A DNA stretch of 26,856 bases from UMGS172 sp045587185 (GTDB lineage: Bacteria; Bacillota; Clostridia; Oscillospirales; Acutalibacteraceae): the NCBI GenBank assembly GCA_045587185.1, contig JAZNBS010000020.1:1-26856 (forward strand). Reading direction: 5' to 3'. Positions 15,981 to 23,184 of this stretch are shown here, piece by piece (position 1 is the first letter of the stretch; every line of letters begins with the position of its first letter). Both the position numbers and the translations under genes were made by a program. A model generated the notes under the pieces. It made no database searches. It had not been told where the DNA came from and was given only the letters and a program-made list of their open reading frames with translations.

Positions 15981-16009
15981 ATTTTAACAAACATAAAATA
16001 TAAAGTCAA
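15981..16009 (-). promoter_or_regulatory. sigma-A promoter of the lipoprotein gene
   Basis: Minus strand TTGACT (16004-16009), a 17-base spacer and TAAAAT (15981-15986) with a TGT extension, 36 bases upstream of the GTG start. Confidence 0.75.
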
Positions 16010-16071
16010 GCATTATGAAATATGACACACACCATAGTTCAATAAAATTTTTAAATAATCTAAAATTATTG

Positions 16072-16099
16072 TTGACAAAACAGACATTTATGTTATAAT
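16072..16099 (+). promoter_or_regulatory. promoter of the tRNA-Ile2/Trp pair
   Basis: TTGACA (16072-16077), a 16-base spacer and TATAAT (16094-16099), with TGT before the -10. Consensus hexamers 23 bases ahead of the first tRNA. Confidence 0.9.
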
Positions 16100-16122
16100 G
16101 ATTAAGCGCTTAGATTTGACGT

Positions 16123-16199
16123 GGGCCTTTAGCTCAGTTGGTTAGAGCAACCGGCTCATAACCGGTAGGTCCCGGGTTCGAACCCCTGAAGGCCCACCA
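16123..16199 (+). tRNA. tRNA with CAU anticodon, probably Ile2 (lysidine)
   Basis: Acceptor stem GGGCCTT/AAGGCCC, AGCTCAGTTGGTTAGAGC D-arm, anticodon stem CCGG with loop CTCATAA (CAT), and encoded CCA at 16197-16199. CAU tRNAs can be initiator Met, elongator Met or Ile2. Here the body resembles the Bacillus-type Ile2, and C4-G69/C5-G68 in the acceptor match positions that TilS (tRNA-Ile lysidine synthetase) recognises, so Ile2 reading AUA is favoured over elongator Met. The T-stem has one C-T mismatch. Initiator Met is unlikely because the run of three G-C pairs in the anticodon stem is absent. Confidence 0.9.
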
Positions 16200-16239
16200 C
16201 TTCTTTTCAAACGTCAATTTCAGTGTATTATAATATTGT

Positions 16240-16315
16240 AGGGGTATAGCTCAGCAGGTAGAGCATCGGTCTCCAAAACCGAGTGCCGAGGGTTCGATTC
16301 CTTCTGCCCCTGCCA
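16240..16315 (+). tRNA. tRNA-Trp (anticodon CCA)
   Basis: Acceptor AGGGGTA/TGCCCCT with discriminator G and encoded CCA at 16313-16315. D-arm AGCTCAGCAGGTAGAGC, and anticodon stem TCGGT/ACCGA around loop CTCCAAA (anticodon CCA). It lies 40 bases after the CAU tRNA and shares its promoter and the terminator that follows. Confidence 0.96.
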
Positions 16316-16318
16316 AAA

Positions 16319-16350
16319 AATAAGACAGTCTTTTGACTGTCTTATTTTTT
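16319..16350 (+). terminator. terminator of the tRNA pair
   Basis: AATAAGACAGTC-TTTT-GACTGTCTTATT followed by a T run, four bases past the tRNA-Trp CCA. Confidence 0.93.
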
Positions 16351-16427
16351 TATATTACCACGGAACACTTTGAGATTCCCTTGCGCACATAATACTTAAA
16401 ATATAATCATTTACAGAATTTGGACTA

Positions 16428-16456
16428 TTCAAAGATTGGTGATTCCGTGTTATAAT
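16428..16456 (+). promoter_or_regulatory. promoter of the SH3/C39 peptidase gene
   Basis: Weak -35 TTCAAA (16428-16433), a 17-base spacer and perfect TATAAT (16451-16456), with TGT as extended -10. AAGGAG and ATG 16494 follow. Confidence 0.6.
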
Positions 16457-16493
16457 CAACAGGCACGTGTGAGACTTTTTGAAAGGAGAAATT

Positions 16494-17459
16494 ATGAAAA
16501 GAAAACTGTCAAGAATTTTAATTATTGCTCTAATGTTTACAACATTTCTGTTGCCTACCAAGACTAAAGCAGCAGAGAGTAATATTAAGGCAGGACAGGT
16601 AAAAATCAGTAGCGGATGGCTTAACGTCAGAAGCAGAGCCACATCTGAATCCGATGTATTAACAACTCTGAAGAAAGACAGTTACGTTACTCTTTTATCA
16701 AAATCAGGTGCTTGGTGGCGAGTTGAATATGATCAAAACAAATACGGATACATAAGTGCCTATTACTTGGCCGAACTTTCAAGCAAGGTGGCTTATGTAA
16801 ATATTTCATCCGGCACCTTAAACGTCCGAAGCGGTGCGGGTTCCACATATTCAGCAATAGATAGCCTTGATAAAGGGCAAAAAGTTATTGTTATTAACAC
16901 CTATGGAAACTGGAGTTTCGTACTCTATGACGGTACAAAAACAGGATATGTAAGCAGTTGGTATCTCAAAAATAGCATTAACGCATACCGTTCTGTTTCA
17001 TTAAAGGTTCCAAGTTTCAAACAGAGCGATTCACGTTGGGCTAACGTAACACTTGGTACATCAGGTAAGAGAATGGCCGATATCGGTTGTGCCACTACGG
17101 GAATAGCAATGATGGAGTCATACCGAACAGGTACCACTATATACCCCGATGCGATGTCAAGAAAACTAAAATACACTTCGTCAGGAAGCGTGTATTGGCC
17201 CTCTAATTTCACTCAAGTAACATCCAAGACTGACTATCTTAAAAAGATATATGAAAAATTAAACTCTGGTAAACCCGTGCTTTTTGGAGCCAAAAACCGC
17301 AACGGCGGACAACACTGGGTAGTTATTACGGGGTTTTTGGGCGGTGATTCACTTGCGGCAAATAAGTTTACGGTAAATGACCCCGGTTCTACTAACCGTA
17401 AAACATTACAGGACCTTTTGAACACCCATCCAAACTTTTACAAATATCTTTATTATTAA
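16494..17459 (+). CDS. secreted protein with two bacterial SH3 domains and a C39-like cysteine peptidase domain
   Basis: 321 residues from ATG 16494, with AAGGAG (16483-16488) upstream; the in-frame TTG 16479 precedes that site and is rejected. A signal peptide ends near residue 26 (TKTKA before AESN). SH3b domain 1 spans about 33-95 (SGWLNVRSRATSES ... YGYISAYYL) and SH3b 2 about 98-160 (SGTLNVRSGAGSTY ... TGYVSSWYL). The papain-like C39-type domain runs from about 170 to the end, with putative Cys199 (IGCATTG), His274 (GQHWVVITG) and Asp296 (NDPG). SH3b domains bind peptidoglycan or cell-wall peptides, so it is probably an extracellular wall-associated peptidase or amidase. Monocistronic. 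The actual substrate is not known. Confidence 0.87.
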   Translation: MKRKLSRILIIALMFTTFLLPTKTKAAESNIKAGQVKISSGWLNVRSRATSESDVLTTLKKDSYVTLLSKSGAWWRVEYDQNKYGYISAYYLAELSSKVAYVNISSGTLNVRSGAGSTYSAIDSLDKGQKVIVINTYGNWSFVLYDGTKTGYVSSWYLKNSINAYRSVSLKVPSFKQSDSRWANVTLGTSGKRMADIGCATTGIAMMESYRTGTTIYPDAMSRKLKYTSSGSVYWPSNFTQVTSKTDYLKKIYEKLNSGKPVLFGAKNRNGGQHWVVITGFLGGDSLAANKFTVNDPGSTNRKTLQDLLNTHPNFYKYLYY

Positions 17460-17463
17460 ACCC

Positions 17464-17493
17464 AGCACCCGAGCCATTTGACTCGGGTGCTTT
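17464..17493 (+). terminator. GC-rich hairpin after the SH3/C39 gene
   Basis: AGCACCCGAG / CTCGGGTGCT with an 8-base loop, starting 4 bases after the stop. The T tail is short (TTTGAATG), so it probably works with the second hairpin at 17505-17543. Confidence 0.7.
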
Positions 17494-17504
17494 GAATGTA
17501 CAAC

Positions 17505-17543
17505 AAAAGACTTCCCTTGAGATTTTCAAGAGAAGTCTTTTTT
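17505..17543. terminator. bidirectional terminator between convergent transcripts
   Basis: AAAAGACTTCCCTTGA paired with TCAAGAGAAGTCTTTT (one mismatch), with T runs in both orientations. It ends the adhE-kinase transcript on the minus strand and backs up the plus-strand terminator. Confidence 0.85.
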
Positions 17544-17554
17544 ATCAAAAACAA

Positions 17555-18304
17555 TTATTCGTAATCAACAACGTCGACCCATGAGAGCAAAAAGTCACGC
17601 TCGTGGGACTTGCCCTTAACCGACTGTGATGCCGCAACTATAGGAAGCCATTTCTGAACATACTGTTTGGCGGTATCGCTTTTCTTACAGAAAACATCAA
17701 GATACTTATCGGCAATTTCCTTTTTACCCTCAAGATTAAACAGCAGATAGGTTCTTGCAACGTCGGCCGAGGCGTTACCTTGGGTTACATGTGCCCAGTC
17801 AATAACATAAGGAACACCCTCAGGTGTTACAATGATATTTGACGGACAGAAGTCGCCATGGCAGACCTTATTATGCTTGGGCATAGACTCAAGACGTGTG
17901 TGCAACTCGTAGCGGGTGGTTGCATCAAGGTCAGTCAAGGTTATCTTATAGTTCATCTTGTCTTTCAACCGCTTTAATAGAGGACTTTTTTTGGAATGAA
18001 CCTCAAGTTGAATATCAACAAAAAGTTCAATATACTCATCAATCTTATCAGAGTTTTCATCCATCAACTGTTGAAGTGTCTTGCCTTCAATAAAATCAAA
18101 CACAATCGCCCATTTACCGTCAATCATCTTGACCTCAAAAAGTTTGGGTGTATTTAGCCCAAGATTTTCAACACGCGCTTGATTTAATGCCTCGTTCAAA
18201 ACATCTTCCTTGGAATAGTTTGTGTCAAAAACCTTGATGCACTTATCACCATCTCGGTAAATTTGTTTAGAATTATCATTATAAAAAAGTACCGCGTCTT
18301 TCAT
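17555..18304 (-). CDS. APH-fold small-molecule kinase (phosphotransferase family)
   Basis: 249 residues from ATG 18304; the TTG just upstream is ignored because AGGAGG is spaced 7 bases from this ATG. It has a protein-kinase-like fold: nucleotide-site strand with KCIKVF, hinge-like VFDFIEGKTL, catalytic loop VCHGDFCPSNIIV (Asp and Asn), and metal-binding VIDWAH in place of DFG. This is the pattern of the aminoglycoside phosphotransferase/choline kinase/fructosamine kinase superfamily, which phosphorylates a hydroxyl of a small molecule with ATP. The substrate is unknown, and antibiotic resistance should not be assumed. It lies 12 bases after adhE with no terminator between, so it is almost certainly co-transcribed and under the same redox control. 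Confidence 0.82.
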   Translation of the reverse strand: MKDAVLFYNDNSKQIYRDGDKCIKVFDTNYSKEDVLNEALNQARVENLGLNTPKLFEVKMIDGKWAIVFDFIEGKTLQQLMDENSDKIDEYIELFVDIQLEVHSKKSPLLKRLKDKMNYKITLTDLDATTRYELHTRLESMPKHNKVCHGDFCPSNIIVTPEGVPYVIDWAHVTQGNASADVARTYLLFNLEGKKEIADKYLDVFCKKSDTAKQYVQKWLPIVAASQSVKGKSHERDFLLSWVDVVDYE

Positions 18305-18316
18305 CAAACTTCCTCC

Positions 18317-20923
18317 TTATTTCCCGTAGTAAGCGTTGATATACATTTGCTTTATTTCACTCATCAGAGGATATCTAGGATTAGCGCCTGTACACTGGTC
18401 GTCAAAAGCCTGTTCAACCATTTCATCAAGATTGTCAAGAAAATATTGCTCATCAATGTTGTAGTCCTTGATACACTTCTTGATACCAACTTTTTCTTTG
18501 AGTTCATTGATTGCATTGATAAGGTTTTCAACCTTTTCCTCATTACTATCACCGCCAAGGCCAAGATAATCGGCAACCTCGGCATAGCGAGCCATTGTAT
18601 GAGGATGGTCATACTGCGAGAAAGTGCCCATCTTATGTGGCGCTTCAGCCATATTGAAACGAATAACTTCTTCAATCATTAATGCGTTGGCAACGCCGTG
18701 AGGCAGATGATGGAATGCGCCCAACTTGTGCGCCATAGAGTGGCAAACACCAAGGAAAGCATTGGCAAAAGCCATACCTGCAATAGTAGCGGCATTAGCC
18801 ATCTTCTCTCTCGCCTCAACGTCGTTCTGACCGTTATCATAGGCTCTTGGGAGATATTCAAACACTATCTTTAAAGCCTTTAAAGCAAGACCGTCAGTAT
18901 AATCAGTTGCAAGCATCGAGGCGTAAGCCTCAAGTGCGTGGGTAACAGCATCAATACCCGATGCGGCGGTAAGACCCTTAGGGGCCGACATATGAAAATC
19001 GGTATCGATAATAGCCATATCAGGCAAAAGTTCATAGTCTGCAAGAGGATATTTTACACCTGTTGACTCATCAGTGATTACAGCAAAAGGAGTAACCTCA
19101 GAGCCTGTACCTGCAGAGGTGGGAATAGCAATAAAGTATGCCTTTTCACCCATCTTCGGGAAGGTATATACACGCTTGCGAATATCAATAAATCGCATTG
19201 CCATATCCATAAAATCTGCTTCTGGGTGTTCATACATAACCCACATAATCTTAGCGGCATCCATTGCCGAACCGCCGCCGAGAGCGATAATGCAATCGGG
19301 TTGGAAAGCATTCATCAACTTCGCACCCTCTTTTGCGTTATCCAACGTCGGGTCGGGCTGAACATTGAAAAAGCAGGTATGCTGTATTCCCATTTCGTCA
19401 AGACGGTCGCAAATAGGCTTGGTGTAACCGTTTTCGTAAAGAAAAGTATCGGTTACAATGAACACCTTTTTCTTGTCCATAACGCTCTTAAGTTCAGCCA
19501 ATGCAACAGGAAGACAACCTTTTTTAATATAAACCTTTTCAGGTGCTCTGAACCAAAGCATATTTTCCCTTCTTTCTGCAACTGTCTTGATATTGAGAAG
19601 ATGCTTTACACCAACATTTTCAGAAACCGAGTTGCCGCCCCAGGAACCGCAACCCAAAGTCAGTGACGGTGCAAGTTTAAAGTTATAAAGGTCTCCGATA
19701 CCGCCATGTGACGACGGTGTGTTGACCAGAATTCGACAGGTCTTCATACGGGCAGCAAACTTATTGAGTTTATCAGTTTCAGTAATCTCATTCAGATATA
19801 TGCTTGATGTATGACCGAAACCGCCGTCGGCAATGAGATGTTCCGACTTGCACAAAGCGTCCTCAAAATCGGTTGCTTTATACATTGCAAGCACAGGTGA
19901 CAGTTTTTCGTGAGCAAATTCCTCAGAAAGTTCAACGCTTTCAACTTCACCGATGAGGATTTTGGTACTTTCGGGAGCACTGACACCTGAAAGTTCAGCA
20001 ATTTTATAAGCAGACTGACCGACAATTTTTGCATTCAGAGCACCGTTGATAATAATAGTCTTTCTTACCCTTTCGGTCTCCTCAACATTAAGGAAATAAC
20101 AACCTCGGTCTGAAAATTCTTTTTTAACATCATCATAAATACTCTCTAGAACGATTACTGACTGCTCAGATGCACAAATCATACCGTTATCAAAGGTTTT
20201 TGAGTGAATAATCGAGTTCACGGCAAGCAGAATATCGGCTGAATCATCAATTATTGCAGGTGTGTTACCTGCACCGACGCCCAAGGCAGGCTTACCGCTT
20301 GAATATGCCGCCTTTACCATTCCGGGACCGCCTGTTGCAAGAATAATGTCTGCCTCTTTCATAACAGTATTGGTCATATCAAGAGACGGTACATCTATCC
20401 AATCAATAATACCCTCAGGTGCTCCGGCATTTACTGCGGCTTCAAGCACCAACTTTGCAGCAGCAATGGTACTGTTCTTGGCTCTGGGATGAGGACTAAT
20501 AATAATAGCATTACGGGTCTTCAAGGCAAGCAAGCACTTGAAGATTGCCGTAGAAGTCGGATTAGTAGTCGGGATAACAGCGGCAATAACACCGATAGGC
20601 TCAGCAATTCTTTTAATGCCAAATGCCTTATCCTCTTCAATAACACCGCAAGTTTTAGTATCCTTGTAAGCATTATAAATATATTCTGAAGCATAGTGAT
20701 TTTTAATCACCTTATCCTCAACAACACCCATACCTGTCTCTGAAACGGCCATTTTTGCAAGAGGAATTCTTGCTTTATTTGCAGCAGACGCGGCGGCAAG
20801 AAAAATCTTGTCTACATCAGCCTGACTAAAGGTAGCAAATTTCTTCTGTGCTTCCCTTACCCTTGTAATTGTCTTAAGAAGTGCATCAACACTGTCTACA
20901 CGTCCCAATCTTTCATAACTCAT
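18317..20923 (-). CDS. adhE: bifunctional acetaldehyde-CoA / alcohol dehydrogenase AdhE
   Basis: 868 residues, the standard AdhE length. The N-terminal aldehyde dehydrogenase domain (about 1-440) has the NAD-site GVGAGNTPA and the catalytic Cys in FDNGMICASEQ. A linker leads to the C-terminal iron-dependent alcohol dehydrogenase (about 450-868) with ALGGGSAMDAAK and metal ligands in the stretch through HALEAY, CHSMAHKLGAFHHLPHG. It reduces acetyl-CoA to acetaldehyde and then ethanol, using two NADH, and so disposes of excess reductant in fermentation. AdhE normally assembles into helical filaments (spirosomes). The gene has a clear promoter with a Rex-type box over its -10, so induction at high NADH/NAD+ is expected. 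The frame is intact. Confidence 0.98.
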   Translation of the reverse strand: MSYERLGRVDSVDALLKTITRVREAQKKFATFSQADVDKIFLAAASAANKARIPLAKMAVSETGMGVVEDKVIKNHYASEYIYNAYKDTKTCGVIEEDKAFGIKRIAEPIGVIAAVIPTTNPTSTAIFKCLLALKTRNAIIISPHPRAKNSTIAAAKLVLEAAVNAGAPEGIIDWIDVPSLDMTNTVMKEADIILATGGPGMVKAAYSSGKPALGVGAGNTPAIIDDSADILLAVNSIIHSKTFDNGMICASEQSVIVLESIYDDVKKEFSDRGCYFLNVEETERVRKTIIINGALNAKIVGQSAYKIAELSGVSAPESTKILIGEVESVELSEEFAHEKLSPVLAMYKATDFEDALCKSEHLIADGGFGHTSSIYLNEITETDKLNKFAARMKTCRILVNTPSSHGGIGDLYNFKLAPSLTLGCGSWGGNSVSENVGVKHLLNIKTVAERRENMLWFRAPEKVYIKKGCLPVALAELKSVMDKKKVFIVTDTFLYENGYTKPICDRLDEMGIQHTCFFNVQPDPTLDNAKEGAKLMNAFQPDCIIALGGGSAMDAAKIMWVMYEHPEADFMDMAMRFIDIRKRVYTFPKMGEKAYFIAIPTSAGTGSEVTPFAVITDESTGVKYPLADYELLPDMAIIDTDFHMSAPKGLTAASGIDAVTHALEAYASMLATDYTDGLALKALKIVFEYLPRAYDNGQNDVEAREKMANAATIAGMAFANAFLGVCHSMAHKLGAFHHLPHGVANALMIEEVIRFNMAEAPHKMGTFSQYDHPHTMARYAEVADYLGLGGDSNEEKVENLINAINELKEKVGIKKCIKDYNIDEQYFLDNLDEMVEQAFDDQCTGANPRYPLMSEIKQMYINAYYGK

Positions 20924-20963
20924 TGATTTATCTCCTAACTGTAAAAGAGCTATTACCCAAACT

Positions 20964-20981
20964 TTGTTAATATTTTAACGA
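20964..20981. promoter_or_regulatory. Rex operator (redox repressor site) at adhE
   Basis: TTGTTAA-TATT-TTAACGA matches the clostridial Rex consensus TTGTTAANNNNTTAACAA at 13 of 14 defined positions. It covers the -10 (20972-20977) and the start region of the adhE promoter, so bound Rex would block transcription when NAD+ is plentiful and release at high NADH. adhE is an established Rex target in Clostridia. The match and position are seen; binding is inference. Confidence 0.82.
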
Positions 20982-21000
20982 AGCACTTTCATTTTGTCAA
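20972..21000 (-). promoter_or_regulatory. sigma-A promoter of adhE
   Basis: Minus strand TTGACA (20995-21000), a 17-base spacer and TAAAAT (20972-20977). The leader is about 40 bases with AGGAG before the ATG. The -10 lies inside the Rex box. Confidence 0.85.
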
Positions 21001-21085
21001 TACATAAATAAGATTTTATGTATATTTAATTGATATGCCACGCCATCATACATATTTTATAATATATTTCATTTTTATGATAGGC

Positions 21086-22024
21086 TTATTTTACAAAACT
21101 TGCCGAAACATAGCCGAAACTGTCACCATATAGCACTCCGACATATTTGCCTATCCAGCAAACAGGTGTCATTACGGAATTGGCGGGGATTTTATTTACA
21201 ACCTCCGAGCCGGAAGTCGCTTCATAGCGAAGACTAATATACTCATCGCAATCGGCAATATAAGTTTTTTTGGATTTATTCAAAAGTTTTACATCCTTGA
21301 TATCATCGTAACCGTAGGATTTTGTATCTGAATAATGCCACCACTCGTTTGCATAACCTTTAAAACCTGCATCGTGCATTGCTTTTTCAAGCAGTTTAGA
21401 ATTTTCTGCCGCGATTTTGGGAACATCAGAATAACTGCGGTCGGCTTTAGCAGAAAATTCATCAAAGCCTGATGGCATTTCAACAGCCGTACCGTCAATT
21501 TTTAGTAAGGTTATATCAACTGTACCACCACTTGAATGTGACGAAAAACCTTTATTTGGGTCTGAAACATATGTGGGGTCAGGTGTATTCTCAAAAAGTG
21601 TAAATTGCGCCTCTTGTGGACGGTAACCATCCCATATCACAATAAGATAACCTTGCTTTCGGAGTGTATCTGCGGCCTTTTTCAACTTTACAACAGTACC
21701 GTAACGGAGATATGCATCGTCAAAATCATATACCTTACCACCTGTAAAATTATCTGTTGTGGCATATTTAATATCAATTTTAGCATCAGGAATATAATCG
21801 GTTACCCTTACCAACTCGCTGTCTTTGCACTGCACCGTAATGGTCGTCGTGTTTGAAGATGTGTCAGATAATAGACTGCTATTTGACGAAACAGAGTTGT
21901 CAGAAACAGCGCTTTCAAAAGGTGACGGCAGTTGCACATAATCACCTTTTATTTTTCCGCAAGCAATAAGCGAAAGCAATGAAACAAAAATAACAAAAAG
22001 CACCAACGCTTTTGAAAATTTCAT
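21086..22024 (-). CDS. lipoprotein VanX-like (M15D) D-Ala-D-Ala dipeptidase with C-terminal SH3 domain
   Basis: 312 residues. The lipoprotein signal has lipobox LIAC and Cys22, followed by a Ser-rich linker (33-60). The peptidase domain spans about 70-245 and keeps the M15 zinc site: His163 and Asp170 (SSHSSGGTVD), His230 and catalytic Glu227 (NEWWH), with Arg135 (DGYRP) stabilising the transition state. A bacterial SH3-like domain fills about 255-312 (ISLRYEATSGSEVV ... GDSFGYVSASFVK). VanX enzymes cleave D-Ala-D-Ala in the cytoplasm. This one is anchored outside, so wall turnover or peptide scavenging is more likely than glycopeptide resistance. It has its own promoter (22123-22151). No clear terminator is seen in the 85 bases before the adhE promoter region. 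Confidence 0.9.
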   Translation of the reverse strand: MKFSKALVLFVIFVSLLSLIACGKIKGDYVQLPSPFESAVSDNSVSSNSSLLSDTSSNTTTITVQCKDSELVRVTDYIPDAKIDIKYATTDNFTGGKVYDFDDAYLRYGTVVKLKKAADTLRKQGYLIVIWDGYRPQEAQFTLFENTPDPTYVSDPNKGFSSHSSGGTVDITLLKIDGTAVEMPSGFDEFSAKADRSYSDVPKIAAENSKLLEKAMHDAGFKGYANEWWHYSDTKSYGYDDIKDVKLLNKSKKTYIADCDEYISLRYEATSGSEVVNKIPANSVMTPVCWIGKYVGVLYGDSFGYVSASFVK

Positions 22025-22122
22025 AAAACCACCCTTTATTTATGTTAAAAAATCAAGAATTGACAATCTTAATAATTACGTGAAAAATAAAATATTCCTT
22101 ATCTTAAAGTGTCTTTTTTTCG

Positions 22123-22151
22123 ATTATAGCATAACTTAATAAGATTTGCAA
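22123..22151 (-). promoter_or_regulatory. sigma-A promoter of the VanX-like lipoprotein gene
   Basis: Minus strand TTGCAA (22146-22151), a 17-base spacer and TATAAT (22123-22128) with a TGC extension. The leader is unusually long for this window (about 90 bases) and AT-rich, with no structure I can define. Confidence 0.7.
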
Positions 22152-22202
22152 TTTACAAATATATGAAACATAATTTATTTTAAAAATTATTAAAAATATA
22201 TG

Positions 22203-22231
22203 TTGACAAATTATATATTTATTGTTATAAT
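22203..22231 (+). promoter_or_regulatory. promoter of tRNA-Lys
   Basis: TTGACA (22203-22208), a 17-base spacer and TATAAT (22226-22231) with TGT before it: full consensus, 22 bases ahead of the tRNA. Confidence 0.9.
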
Positions 22232-22253
22232 ACCATAGTCGCAGACGTGACAT

Positions 22254-22329
22254 GAGTTATTAGCTCAGTCGGTAGAGCACTTGACTTTTAATCAAGGTGT
22301 CCGGGGTTCGAATCCCCGATAGCTCACCA
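22254..22329 (+). tRNA. tRNA-Lys (anticodon UUU)
   Basis: Acceptor GAGTTAT/ATAGCTC, TAGCTCAGTCGGTAGAGC D-arm, anticodon stem CTTGA/TCAAG around loop CTTTTAA (anticodon TTT), GGGGTTCGAATCCCC T-arm, and encoded CCA at 22327-22329. A single-gene unit with its own promoter and terminator. Confidence 0.97.
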
Positions 22330-22331
22330 AT

Positions 22332-22371
22332 AAAGCAGATACATCAAACGATGTATCTGCTTTATTTTTTA
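22332..22371 (+). terminator. terminator of tRNA-Lys
   Basis: AAAGCAGATACATC / GATGTATCTGCTTT followed by ATTTTTTAT, two bases after the tRNA. Confidence 0.92.
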
Positions 22372-22395
22372 TTATAATCCGTTTAACATAAAATT

Positions 22396-22432
22396 AATAA
22401 GCACACCGAACGCTCAGTTCGGTGTGCTTATT
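22396..22432 (-). terminator. terminator of the amino-acid ABC transporter operon
   Basis: Perfect 16-bp stem AATAAGCACACCGAAC / GTTCGGTGTGCTTATT with a 5-base loop, 11 bases past the ATPase stop on the minus strand, followed there by an AT-rich tail (AATTTTATG). Confidence 0.85.
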
Positions 22433-22443
22433 TGAAATATTAA

Positions 22444-23184
22444 TTAAAGCACCTTAGAAAGGAAATCACGAAGACGGGGATTTTTCGGGTTTTGGAAAAA
22501 CTCGGCAGGCGGTGCCTGTTCGATTATAATACCTTCGTCTATGAAAACTATGTCTGTCCCGACCTCTTTTGCAAAACCCATCTCATGGGTTACGACAACC
22601 ATTGTCATTCCTTCGTTGGCAAGTTCTTTCATAACCTCAAGAACTTCACCAACCATTTCAGGGTCAAGCGCCGAGGTTGGCTCGTCAAACAAAAGCACCT
22701 CAGGGTCCATACAAAGTGCTCGAACAATGGCTATTCTCTGTTTCTGACCGCCCGAAAGTTGTGACGGATAAGCGTCTGCTCTATCTGCAAGACCTACACG
22801 CTTCAAAAGGGCCATTGCTTTCTCCTCTGCCTCCTGCTTGGACTTGCCGAGCAATTTCATAGGACCTATGGTCATATTGCGCAGAACAGTCATATGAGGA
22901 AACAGGTTAAACTGCTGAAACACCATACCCATCTTTTGGCGGTGAACATTGATGTTAACCTTTTTATCGGTGATATCAACATCATTAAAATAAATATGAC
23001 CGCCCGTGGGCTCTTCAAGACGGTTGAGGCAACGCAAGAATGTGGATTTACCCGAACCCGAAGGTCCAATAACCACCATAACATCGCCTTTTTTAATTTC
23101 GGCATTAACACCTTTTAAAACATCAACCTTGCCAAAGGACTTTTCCAACCCCTCAACACGGATAAGTATATTATTAGTGGTCAC
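22444..23184 (-). CDS. polar amino-acid ABC transporter, ATP-binding protein (GlnQ type)
   Basis: 246 residues, typical of GlnQ/HisP ATPases. Walker A is GPSGSGKST near residue 40. The Q-loop region is QQFNLFPHMTVLRN, the signature LSGGQKQRIAIVRAL, Walker B LLFDEPTSALDP and the H-loop VVVTHEMGFA. It powers import through the permease encoded upstream. It starts at GTG 23184, which overlaps the permease stop by 11 bases, indicating translational coupling; AGGA lies just before the GTG. The substrate class (glutamine, glutamate, cystine, arginine or similar) follows from the family and cannot be narrowed by sequence reading. Confidence 0.95.
   Translation of the reverse strand: MTTNNILIRVEGLEKSFGKVDVLKGVNAEIKKGDVMVVIGPSGSGKSTFLRCLNRLEEPTGGHIYFNDVDITDKKVNINVHRQKMGMVFQQFNLFPHMTVLRNMTIGPMKLLGKSKQEAEEKAMALLKRVGLADRADAYPSQLSGGQKQRIAIVRALCMDPEVLLFDEPTSALDPEMVGEVLEVMKELANEGMTMVVVTHEMGFAKEVGTDIVFIDEGIIIEQAPPAEFFQNPKNPRLRDFLSKVL

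Noticed and set aside
15969..15986. TTGTTAA-AATA-TTATCGC near the lipoprotein promoter as a second Rex box
   Set aside because: Only one half-site fits (4 of 7 in the other), and that half is explained by the TGT-TAAAAT extended -10.
16229..16234. TATAAT just before tRNA-Trp as a separate promoter
   Set aside because: It lies only 5 bases from the mature tRNA start, leaving no room for a normal leader; co-transcription with the preceding tRNA is simpler.
17555..18304. Aminoglycoside resistance gene
   Set aside because: Only the broad APH fold is shared; the co-transcription with adhE argues for a metabolic substrate.
21086..22024. Vancomycin-resistance gene vanX
   Set aside because: No vanH, ligase or two-component genes nearby, and the protein is an exported lipoprotein with an SH3 domain.
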